Shown here piece after piece: positions 25,576 to 37,093 of a stretch of DNA of 64,000 nucleotides; the stretch's first letter is position 1, and every line of letters starts with the position of its first letter. A program made the translations under genes and the position numbers. Origin of the DNA: Morchella semilibera (Eukaryota; Ascomycota; Pezizomycetes; Pezizales; Morchellaceae); NCBI GenBank assembly GCA_009192285.1, contig WBVU01000019.1, forward strand, positions 558,001 to 622,000, in the 5' to 3' direction. Under the pieces are notes generated by a model. That model made no database searches. It had not been told where the DNA came from and was given only the letters and a program-made list of their open reading frames with translations.

Positions 25576-27749
25576 ACTACTATATACATGTAGTATAGTA
25601 GTACTATAGAATTGAATGGGGGTACGGACTAAACCAGCATTTAAAGAAGATATGACATCCCTCTAGACCTTATATGCTCGTCGTACCCTAGTGCCGCTTT
25701 TTTTGGGTAACTTTAGTAGTCTCATATATAATATATACTAGTATGGTTGTATGGTGTCGTGTATACGTGTTTTGAGAGAACCTCATAATTGTGTCTGTTC
25801 CAATGTTGTTAATTGCAGTATGAGGGCCCGAATGTATATGTTCACACCAGTTTTCTCACTGGGCCTACATTATACGTTTTGTAATTTGACTGTGAAGAGA
25901 ACGAGACAGGATAAGACTTGGTTGGCTATTGACTTGTCCCGGACTATAGACGTGCAGGCCTTATATACTAATAAATGAAACATACTGTGTCCTCGTAGTG
26001 GTGGCGTATGCTGACTCCTAGGCACGGGGCCTTAATTTCAATCGAGTGATATTCTGTGAAGGTCTACAATACTCAGTGCTTGTACGTACGTATTTACATA
26101 TACGTACACGCCCGATAGATAATAAGGGCGTATATGTGGCATATTAACTTTCTATATATATTGCTCTGAAAAGGTGAAAGGTATGAGGAAAAGCTTATAT
26201 CGCGCCTTAATTAGTTACTCTACATGTACCTACATGTAGCTATGCAACCCTAACCCAAATTAACATATCAATCCCTTAAATAATCATTCCAGGCCACAAC
26301 GTAGTGGTGCCTACTTACAAGCAGGGAATCTAGTATCGCACCAGCACTGGATGTTTCGGTACTGGGAACCAGTTCCATGCTTTTTCTTTTTTGGTATTAC
26401 ATCTTTCAGGCTAGGGCTAGGCCGACGGCCACGTACATGCACATGTACTTACATGTAGTTATGAGCTCACGGTACGTAAGTGTAAATGGGTCAGAAAAAA
26501 AAAGAGTGCTTATTTGTCTTGGATATCCGTTCGTCTTGATTAAGGGTTAATATAATATAATACTGGAATTGTTTTTAAACCAATACGATAATGCACATAT
26601 CCACTAGTCTATTAATAACTGGCTATCAAACTACATACATGTATATATACATGCATATATACGGCCTACGATCACGAGCGGGGCCGAGACCGCAGGATGG
26701 ACATTTTATGCTTGTACTCCAGAATCTAGATCTTTATTGTTAATTTGAGCATAGGTACTCCTGTCATGACCACACTGTCTCAGCCCAGTCTCATTTGGTA
26801 TAGCGAGTTGTAGACAGTATATAACTGTATGCATCAAGTAATGGCCCGGCTTTTGTTTCTAAGCTCAGACTTTAATCAAATCCCAAACGAATGCAGTGAC
26901 GTACCGTTGACTCCTTTCTGGAAGACAGATAGAAGTGGCACGCATACACCAATGTGCTCTGTATATGTTTTACCTTAGTGTACGTACTTACGTACCTCGT
27001 CTTAATTCTTGTCTCTCAATATATACTTAACCTAGCAGTAGATATACAAGGAATATATAATCACCGGTGCTGGTGAGGTGGGCAATTTGCGTCACGGGTC
27101 TAGAGATGGAAATTTTATTAACTACTGTTCATCAGCTGTCTGTGAATGTTTCGCTTTGGTCATTGAGGATGAGCGTCTAGGGAGAGTTCCGGCTTGTAAG
27201 ACATGTTGTTATACAAACAGGTACATAAAGCTCGAGACAAGGCGCTAGAATGACCTGCAACAGTAAATCCGATCGATTTCAAACATATAACTCGCCGGGT
27301 CGAGGTGATAAATATCGCCCGAAATGTCAGACATCCACCCCCTGATCTGGGCGCACTTCGAGTTTGACCAAGACACAGATCATATTCCGATATTCAAGAT
27401 TTGATTGGAATCGAAATCTTTATCTAGTGCCGAGAATCTATGAACCAGGGGAACGGGGGGTGATGGTGACCTAGTGGACGGGATGGAATAGGGGGAGGCG
27501 GGCCAAAGTGAATATTGATAAGCGCACAAACGCAGGACACCTGCCAGGAACTGGGAAGTAATCCTGGCTAGACTTCCATGAGACATAGACTTCAACCTAC
27601 GATCGAGGTAAGGCTTTGACAGCTGCCGACGTTGGGATTGGCGATCAACAGACTTAGTGCCTAGATGAGATGCTTTAATCTATTTACTCTCTTTGGCCAA
27701 GTACGTAAATGTAACTTTTAAATGTATCTACCTACTCTATACCTACATG

Positions 27750-27877
27750 TACTAGTACTTTCCTGGCGTTTGGAAAACGGACCACTATTGCATACCATAC
27801 TAAATTTTTGGACTTGGCGCGTATTTGTATGGGATGCAATAGCGGTCATTTTTCCAAACGTCAGCAAAGTACGAGTA
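27750..27877. mobile_element. 128-bp inverted-repeat (MITE-like) element with long arms
   Basis: The arms of about 50 bp (left TACTAGTACTTTCCTGGC..., right ...GCAAAGTACGAGTA) are reverse complements with scattered mismatches, including CGTTTGGAAAA and CTATTGCAT. The loop is about 28 bp. The ends are TA. Nearly the whole element is palindromic. Confidence 0.65.
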
Positions 27878-29620
27878 TGTAGGTTCCCCACAGATTGGTT
27901 AGGGCCCATGCAGGCTACAGATTCCTTAGGGGAATTCGGAAGTGACCTATATATGCCCGTGCGCATAACCTCTTTTCAGAAGATAGGGGACTTAGAATAT
28001 GAGGTGACGATTTAATATTCGCACGTATCGCGTATAATTCGTGGGTTTTTGACGTATATTATGCTGCGTACAATTAATGATATCAAGATAACTACATGTA
28101 AATGTACATATGGTTGCCCTACTACATGTATTTAACCTCCTCCAAACCGATAAGTATTCGATATCTAAACCTGATGGGGCCGTGGCTACATATGGATGTG
28201 GGGGGCTCTCCATGGATCTATATTCTAAGAATGGGTAAATCGGTCAACGGGCCGGTACTTGTCTGGTAAATCCCCAATACCCCGAGCTAGTCCCGAATAC
28301 ATGGCGAGATTCTGGCCTTGGGGGACTATGAATTGGGTAAATAGTATATAGGTGCAGCAGGGTAGGCAGGAAGAAACTTCGCTTTGGGGACCACGGCCGG
28401 GATGATGTCATAAAGAGCATGGAGGTATGTAAAGGGGGAACCGGATAGATACGGTAATCAGCACTGCGTGGTGATTTCGAATGGACCGGCAGATGACAGC
28501 TGTTGTATGTAACAATTTATTGCCCACCCGAGTGCATGGACCCAGGACCCGTTCGGCTGCTCGGCCGGAAATAAGGAATGCTGATCTGTTTTTAAGTATG
28601 CCGTCCGTGTTCCTCGGGGGCTGCTTACTCCAGGAAAGCCGCCATCCCATCCTCTGTAAAAGCCTTTGCATTGTAAAATGGGTCCGACAAGTTATATATA
28701 AGCAGCGTAGTCGAGATCACATGTTATCACTCGGCGAGGTTTCAGCACGGTGTCAGTACGTTGTTACTGGATGGAATATATTTCCGTTCTCGAAATCCTT
28801 ATGTAGCTTGCAATTACAAAAGCTCGAGACTTACATAACTGGAGGTTTCTTCGGAAGATACATCAATCCTGTATCCCGCTCTTGTTTCTGTGAAGGAATA
28901 ATGTAAATATAAATATTCCAAGCATGTAAAGTACAAGCTTGCTTGAAAGGTCAAGGTAGATCCATCGCATAGATGATTAGGTAGTACCTACATAAATACA
29001 TATACATATGAAGTACGTTCCACTCCATACAATTATGTAGAATGAGAGGGGGCCAGGAAACCTCCTCTTGTAGTTGGCGGTAGCTGTCTTTCTCCGGATT
29101 TCCATCTGTCCCAACTTACTAGGATAATACTGTGTACCTACATGTAGTGTAACCCTGTGGTTTTCGAACCTAACCTTGGTTTTGGTTGTGTCGGGAATCC
29201 CCTTAACGTGATACCGAGCTATTTCGCCAATCTACCTAGCACTTCATCAAAGACGTGTTTTGCTTTTTATATGGAAGGTAGACGATTGGCCAAATTTTTT
29301 TGACCGGGGGCATCGGGCGTTAAATTATGGCCGCGCTGAACTCGGCGAAACATCCTCACAATCAACAGTATGGGAGGATCTGAAGGTCGATCATATCAAG
29401 GATTTGATCGGGCGGGATAACTTCAATTTGAGCCCTGAGTCCACACGTTGTTTTGCGGAAAGTACAAGAAAAGAAAAACCATCCTCTTTCCGGTTCTCAT
29501 CTGAGCCGTTGTGGGGGCGTCTAGACACTGTAAAATAACTAACTACAAGGGGGTTATGTATTTAGTTGGGTTTTGAGGGTCACAGAGAGCTGTGCACCAA
29601 CTTACTGGCCTGTACAAGCA

Positions 29621-29720
29621 TACGAGGAGTGAAGTTGGAACGCCCAAGACGCTCAACCACAACAGTTATGGGTAAAGTCACGCCAACTGATACCCTGGCC
29701 GTTCCAACTTCACCCCCGTA
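29621..29720. mobile_element. 100-bp inverted-repeat (MITE-like) element
   Basis: The left end TACGAGGAGTGAAGTTGG and the right end CCAACTTCACCCCCGTA are reverse complements (about 21 of 24 positions), both finishing in TA. The loop of about 50 bp is non-coding. Confidence 0.6.
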
Positions 29721-32700
29721 GGCTAGTACTCCACTTGCGATGAATTGCCCTATTGCTGTGGGAACTGCCGAATATTATGTCAAGCATGCATGACATGCGA
29801 TTATTACAGTAAAGCAACAGTTCTGTTATGAACCTCGCAATGACCTGCCGTGACTACGTGTATGTAGAGTATTGCAATTACCTACTACATGAAATCCGTG
29901 GAATCCAAAAGGATATGGTGCGGAGGGACGCGGAGATAAGCGAGGAAGTTTGATAAAGACCAAGAGTATGGGATTGAGCAATTCTTTTGTAGAGCGGGGT
30001 TCATATAGTGTTGTATTAAGATTCTGGCTCCTTGTTTGAATTTATGTCCTCCCCCTCCGGAGATTCCTAAGCCTGGGGCTTTTGTATGACCCGCGTATAT
30101 ACACAGATGTTTGGAGTTCCAATGGGTTGATAGAAGTGGTTGTGTTAAACTCAGGATCATGGGTACTCCAACACGGATCCATCTTGCTGGGTTTTGGCCC
30201 TTGCTTTTTCTCCTACCGCAGTAGGTATAAGGATACATCAGTCAAGATATCGTTTAAAACCTAACTAGGTTCCTAGGCTTAGTTTTTCTTTTGTTAGGTG
30301 TCTTTGGTATTCTAATTGTTATTGTGACCTTATGACCCACGTACGACATCACCGCACCACCAACTTTTACAACGAGGGGGGTAGTATCTCTCAAGATCCA
30401 GGGTACGAAAGCATATAGTATATCGTCCAAACAGATACATGGTACTCCTAGCATCCTTTTCCTGGACCGGCATGGAGTTTTCGGTAAAAAGGCTGTATAG
30501 CACGCCACGCTTTGTGCCCAGGTTCTATCATTTTGCCGCAGATGAACTCGCAAAACTCGAATAAGGTGTGTTTTGTGATACGCACCTGTATGTGAAAAGT
30601 AGCGTCTATGTTTTGTAGCTACCAATTCCCACGAGGGGAGTTATGTACGCTTCTTGAAACGGTTCTTACCCAAAAAAAGACGCGATTGTAATTTCCACTT
30701 GCTTGGTAGTTGAGGGAGAGGGCCACTTAAGGATCTTAGGTTTCTCAGGAGATTAGTGCATAGCCATTTTGTACTGTGGTTAGGCATGTAAAGAAGCTAG
30801 CTTCGAATTTTTTGTCGGAAAATCACCGCACATGAATGGGAATCTTTAAAGCCATGTTTTCACTGGAGCCATTTTGGAGTTGCGTGGTCATGCTAGTGTG
30901 GACTCCTTGGTAAATGACATACGTCAGGGGAGGGCTGTCCCCATGGTAAGACCTCGCTTGTTTTGATTCCCTTATATATACCTGAAAGTCTTCGTGGAGT
31001 TTCTAGAATGCGGTTTATTACTGCTTTCTTGCTCGTCTCCGCGATGGTGGCTTCTTGTTTCCTCCGGGTTGATTCGTAATGTGGAGGAGGCGGAGGAGAG
31101 GGGCTGTAATAAGACGTAAAGAACATAGCGATTGGCTGGAGCTCCGCAGTCAAAACGGCCACGCTAATATAAATTCATCTCCAAGGGTGCCGAGGGTCGA
31201 GCACACATTTCATTATTTCGCGACTAAATGTACCTGATTAAACATTAGCATGGTACGTGGAAAACCGGGGGGAGGCACTTTCTACTCGCAGACTCCCCCT
31301 ACCTCGAGCTCCTTATGCTAGCCCTTAACAATGTTTGTCCCAACCATTCGTGAATGTGCATCTCGAGCTTGAGTTTTTTTGTAAGGGGGAGGGGGGAAAT
31401 CAACACGCACAGAGCTAGAGTTTATAGCGGGTTTTCAGACTAGGGTCTTGGATGACGCATGTGGTGATCTTGTTTTTTCTGAATACATGCCTAAAACGCC
31501 GCTCACGCCGTGACAACCACTGCTAGTCAGGGGTACAAACCGTAACAAACGTAGTAGATGCAGCTGTCGTGTGGTTGTACTGAGATGTACCCGTACATGT
31601 ACATATAAGTACTTGGCTACATGTACCTACATATTTAGTAAGTACATGTACATATGGTACCCGACATCATGTACATTTAGGTTTATCTACCCTAGAGTAG
31701 CACTAGTAACTCTTTTTCTTGCACCTTGTACATAAGGCTGCAAAACACGCCTAGTTTACTCCGGTGAGCAAGCGGACGAGTGACTTGACAGGTGGCAGGG
31801 AACTGAAGAGATGTTTCGATTCCACCAAACGAATGTAGGGATTCTCACATCTCCTTTAAATGGATTTCGGTGATGAAACGGGGAAAGAACCTTGGCCCGT
31901 TCTATTGGAACATGGGTGAAGTGGCATTAGCCGCTTACCTATAGAGGACTAGACTGGCCGAGGAAACGCTTGTTTGGGTACTGCAAGCTATGCTTCGCTG
32001 AGACCTCCAGATGCAAGGGCGTGATAGGATGTTTGATCAAAGAAGGAAGCAAAGCGGAAAAGAAAGGGATACTGTGCTAAAGTTACGGCCATTTGTAACC
32101 ACGCCTCATCGTCTGCTGTCCCGCCGTGTTCAACAAATACACCTCTACTCTACAGCTTAGTAGATGCAAACAACCTTTGCCTACACAGACACTTATGAAC
32201 ATTCACTTATACATACATATACCTGCTGAAACCTCCACATACGGAACAATCACATCGACATACTTACATGTAATAATCAAAATTGCATATACACATGTAC
32301 CTATTGTATGTACCTATCAGATGCTGTTAGCTGTGTTGTATTGGTAGCTGCCACGCATACCAGCATTCTAACTCTTCATCCGACATGTTCATTGCATCAC
32401 AACTTTCCAGACGAAACATAGATATTGCAAAAATTCCTACACTCACAAACTACTAACTACATAATACACTACACGCTGGTTAGGTCACGGTTCAATCCTT
32501 TATACTTTTCTCTCATCTCGTGCTTTTCTCTGTAACAATCCAGTCCACCCCCCGCCGACTACCACATTGTACTTTAGACCTAGGACAACCCTGTTCAGAC
32601 AAAGACCAGAGCCGCTGTCATCCTTGCTTGTATCGAGGTTCCGGGCTGCCTTTGAATTCATCCCTACAGCCCTTTCCCTTGCAGTATTTTTTCACCTTAA

Positions 32701-33207
32701 CCTTTATTAAGTCTTTTGGGGGATTCAAGTACCACAGAGACCCAGAAGGGAAGAAAGAGAGTGTAGTTGGAGTTGGAATACAACTTTAAACATACTAGTG
32801 TCACATACAGCGCACGGCATACTCTTCAGGCACTGCAAAATCCCACCTTGGGTCAGGCAAACTGACAGTTACCACATAATACAGTTGCGCACCGTAACGC
32901 CCTCACTTAACAGTGCTAGCCTGGGTCACATCTGTTTGACGAGATTTACCACGTTCCGACAGGCGGTCGGATCGCTGCGATCTTCTTTCCCCTACTAGTA
33001 CTACACTACCTATTCCCACCACACTACATCCCCATCCCATCCCATTCCCCAATTATCCCCCATCCACCCCCCATCGCACATCTCTTACACCCCCCTTCTT
33101 CCTGCCACTCCCATTTATTGTCTTCTATTTTTCCGGCTCACACCCATCACATTGGTTGTTAACCTCTAACAACCCCAAAAGCCGTTAAACGCCCATCCCA
33201 ACGGGAC

Positions 33208-36200
33208 ATGACGAGCTTTCGTTCCTCAAAACCTCCCAGCACGAAGGAAGAATCCCCCCAGTGGTATCGTCGTGGCTTGCTGAGTGGTCGCCGCAGCAGC
33301 AAGCTTCGATCCCTGCTGAGTCCTGCGTTTCGGGAAGTTCGGGCAACGCTTTTGTTGGCCTCCCTCCCTCACGCCAGCGGCAATTCGGTATTCGTCGCCT
33401 TGCCAGCGATTCCCACATCGGCGAGCAATATACTGACGGCAGCCATTCAGTCTCTACACGATCAGTCGCTCCATCAATAGTATCAACAATTCGCCCTCCT
33501 TCTGTCACCTCAGATTCTCAATCCCAACATCGACCAACCACCATGGCAGGCATGCTAGACATGGATCGCGGACGGAGCCGTCGAGATAGAACATTCGTCG
33601 GGAGCCGTTGTGCAGCTTGCGAGGAACCTTTAGAGCATACATTACGAGGAGAGCGTATTCTTCAATTCTCATGTAGTCACGTTGCCCACGAGGCTTGTTT
33701 CTATGAGTATATTAAAGAGGTTGATTCTCAATACTGTCCCGAGTGCCATGCTCCCCTTGGATTAGATACTAGTCGAGGTGGAAATGTTCTTGATATAGGT
33801 TCGTGCCTACCTGAGAACCGGCTAGACTTACACTACTAACTCGGCGCAGAAAAACTCAGCAGTATCGTTAGATCCGTATCAGTTGCAGACAGCCGAGAAC
33901 CGCCCAGAGAGAGAGAGCGGGAAAGAGAAAGAGAAAGAGAAAGAGAAAGAGAGCGGGACATGGAACGGGACAGGGAAAGGGAGAGGGAGGGCGAACGGGA
34001 GAGGGAACGGGAGAGGGAACGGGGAGAGGGAGAGGGAGAGGGACCTGGCCTCTCCTCAATATGAAACCTATGGCAACAGGGCCCGGAGCCGACAAGGCAG
34101 CAGAACATCAAGTTTGAATAGAGATGGTAGGGCAGAGAGCCGCAATGAAATAAGGGATTCAAGTCAGCGACAGCACGATAGTGGCCACTGGCGTAATAAC
34201 AGCGCGACTTCTGCCAGTGCTAGTGAGGGCTACGCGGACCCAAACACTACAGCACCTATTCGTCGTCACGATTATGATATCCAAAGCATGGAGAGCGAGC
34301 TGAGTCCACGGACTTCAATGACCAACCCTATACACCCTCCTACCGTTACGGTTAAGAGCGAATTCCCAACACTTACCCGTTCAAAAGTCCAGCAGAGTTT
34401 AACATGCCTTGTTACAATAGAGGTACCGCAAAGGAAATGGCAGCCTACATATAATGAGGATGTTCCGCCAGTCCCGACCCTCCCAACAGCATATGACCAG
34501 CAATACCAGCCCCCAAGCCCAACAGGTCGGAGCCAGTACTCTTTTGAGAGGGAGAGTTCATCAGCACGTCAACAGAGAGAGCGCGAAGCGGAAAGAGAAC
34601 GAGAGCTGGAGGCTCTTGCCTCTATTACCGAGGATCTCCGCTTGAGGGTTGAAAATTGGCATGGCCTTGATTTTGCTAGGTAGGGCATTCAAGAAGCCCA
34701 ATCTGATGATAATCTAATTCTCAATAGGTTCGGAAAACTGCGTCTTCATGGAACTATCAGAGTCGGAAAAAGACTGCCAGGCATGGCAGGAATTGGAATG
34801 TTATCTCTTCTCCGAAATGCTCATCTGCGTCAAAGAGAAAAAGGTTTCATCATCTGCGTCACAATGGTCTAACGGGCAAAAAAAGATAAGGCCTGTAAAA
34901 TGTACATTGAAAGGCTCTATTCTCATCAAAAAACATCTAAAGAAGGTCAACGATTCAAGCAACCGAGGTAAATCTCTTTTCGTTATTCATTACTGGCCAA
35001 ATTATTTTCACTAATCGAGCGCTGTAGATGACAACATGCATATCCTTACCCTCAATCTCTCTGTAGCCGAGCTTCCTCAGTTTCACCTTTTGTTTCCAAA
35101 TCACGCTCAATTGGACCAATGGCAGCGCGCTCTACTTGATCTCAATTCTGTTGACCCTGCCCCTTCGCGTAGCCCTCAGTACGATGAGAAGGTGCAGTCA
35201 ATATCCGATGTCGATGATGATGATTATCGTACCATGAAGACAACAAGGCGAGTATCCTCTGTCAACTCAACCTATAGCGGTGGACATGGGGGGAGTCGAT
35301 CGATCGTCACTGCACCTACTGAGTATACTGCGTCCATCAGAGGAGGAAGGCAGAGCATTCCTCAATCTATGCACATTCCCCTTGATGTGGTCGTGGTTAT
35401 CCCGGTATCTTCATCGATGCAAGGTCTCAAGATCAGTTTACTTCGGGATGCACTCAAGTTCCTCGTTCAAAACCTTGGAGAAAGGGACAGGATGGGCCTG
35501 GTTAGTTTTGGTTCAAGCAACGGTGGGGTCCCTTTGACTTCGTTGCTAGCAAAAAACTGGACCGGATGGGGGAAAGCCATCCACTCCATACGTCCTGTGG
35601 GACAGAAGACCTTGCGGACCGATGTAGTGGACGGAGCAAACGTTGCGATGGACTTATTGATGCAACGGAAGTCGAGCAATCCCATTGCATCAATACTTTT
35701 AATAAGTGACTCATCGACTTCAGAAACCGAAAATGTGGACTTTGTAGTATCGAGGGCTGAAGCTGCAAAGTACGTATTCGTCCACTAACTATAAGTGCTT
35801 CAAGGCTGACAAAAGCATAGAATTACAATTCACTCCTTTGGCCTTGGCCTCACGCACAAACCTGATACAATTATGGAGATGTCCACCAGGACAAAAGGAC
35901 AATATACATACGTTAAGGATTGGATGATGCTGAGAGAATGTGTTGCAGGCTGTGTCGGGTCATTACAAACTCTTTCACATCAGAACGCCAAGCTTAAACT
36001 CAAACTCCCTGAAGGTTCGCCAGCAAGATTCCACAAGATCAGTGGTGCTTTACATGTTTCGAAGAGGGCAACGGGGCGCGAAGCGGAGGCATCCCTGGGC
36101 GATCTCCGCTTTGGCGACAAGAAGGGTATGTTCGCATCGCTTTAACCTGATATAACATGGTTTATCCCAACTAACCTTTTTCCCAAAGATATTTTGGTTC

Positions 36201-37093
36201 AACTCGTAATATCACCTGATAACTCCCAGGGCGATACCGCTCCTCAGGATGCGTGGGAATCCATTGTGTCTGGATTGGAGGCGCTGGGAGGTTTAGCTGA
36301 TCAAGATGAACAAAGAACAGTCAGCATTGAAGAGGTTCCTCTAATTCTAGCAGACTTGACATTTGGGGATCTTCAAAGAGATGGAACGTTGTCTCAATTA
36401 TCGCGACCTCATTTACTTGCGATTACAATGTTACCCCCATCGAATTCAAAGAAAACAGGCCGGCCCGGCACTCCCCCCGATTCCACCACATCCTATGGTA
36501 GTCCAGAGGCGGATGGAATTATTGACGTCAGATATGTTGAGCAGAGCTTTGGTCCTCGTCTCTCGCAATCAACACGATAATGCTCAAAAGACGCTGAGCG
36601 AAACTCGGACCATCCTCAAAGGGCTGGGCAAGGGAGGCTTGCCGCCTCTGCCTGCACCATCCCCGAATATGCCGTTGCCAGAACTTCCGGAAGGCGCTGT
36701 GTCTTTGTCGAATCTACATCAACAGACTTTCACTCCAACACCTCCTCTTGAACACATTTTCACCCCCGCTACTGGTATCGACCCTAATACCGTATCTGCC
36801 CTGGATGCAGAATTGGAGTCAGCGCTTGAATGGATTAGCCACCCTGCAGTCTTTGCAAGAGACTCTAGAAAGGCTGTCTTGCAAGCAATCGGCGTTATAT
36901 CCTCACAGAGAGCTATCACTTTCAGGTACGTGCTAGACGAACTTGCTATGCTAAAATATACAAACCTAATCATTCGTCTTATAGGACCGCTTGTGAATCC
37001 CTCTACTCAGAAAGGATACATGGAGTCAAAAGACTTTCTGTTCAAGCCAGAGAGTGGCGGGACACCGAAGACTCTCTAATGGAGGAGGACTAG
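33208..37093 (+). CDS. RING-PH-VWA scaffold protein (Far1/Ste5-like architecture), four apparent frameshifts
   Basis: Seven exons: 33208-33798, 33850-34679, 34728-34967, 35028-35769, 35821-36125, 36189-36925, 36985-37093. Residues about 130-185 form a RING (CAACEEPLEHT ... CSHVAHEACF ... YCPECHAPLG). An Arg/Glu-alternating tract follows. A PH-like region begins at RFGKLRLHGTIRVG (about 495) and ends DQWQRALLDL. A VWA-like domain begins at IPLDVVVVIPVSSSMQGLK, where the metal-site DxSxS is altered to PVSSS. The order RING, PH, VWA is that of yeast Far1 and Ste5, scaffolds of the pheromone MAPK pathway; functional equivalence is inference. Frames break in C6 33254-33259 (one base short), G4 34021-34024, A5 34767-34771 and C6 36473-36478 (each one base long). 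Corrected, the protein has 1183 residues and all phases close. The ATG 33208 is preferred because the next frame has a stop just upstream. Confidence 0.8.
33902..34050 (+). repeat. purine-only GAGAGG/GAAAGA tract encoding Arg-Glu repeats
   Basis: About 150 bases of almost pure A/G (GAGAGAGAGCGGGAAAGAG and similar) encode an alternating Arg-Glu run of about 45 residues in the RING-PH-VWA gene. The tract is prone to slippage and contains one of the one-base breaks (G4 at 34021-34024). Confidence 0.7.

Larger units (their letters stand above)
24506..33207. other. 8.7-kb gene-free spacer
   Basis: I find no supportable gene here. The longest open frames (28481-28906 plus, 30254-30625 minus, 29885-30238 minus) have no recognisable motif, no splice structure and an amino-acid make-up like noise. 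The region holds about eighteen TACATGTA copies, the inverted-repeat elements at 27750-27877 and 29621-29720, partial repeat ends at 25484-25575, and a small hairpin around 24929-24980. The last 200 bases before 33207 are C-rich (CCCATCCCATCCC type), a common fungal leader/promoter pattern for the next gene. Confidence 0.55.

Noticed and set aside
28481-28906. 141-codon open frame in the large spacer
   Set aside because: There is no family motif, no plausible splice pattern and no codon bias like the real genes. It is more likely chance in a gene-free region.
30254-30625. 123-codon minus-strand open frame, basic and His-rich at its start
   Set aside because: It looked faintly element-like, but I could not match any transposase, polymerase or capsid motif, and it is isolated.
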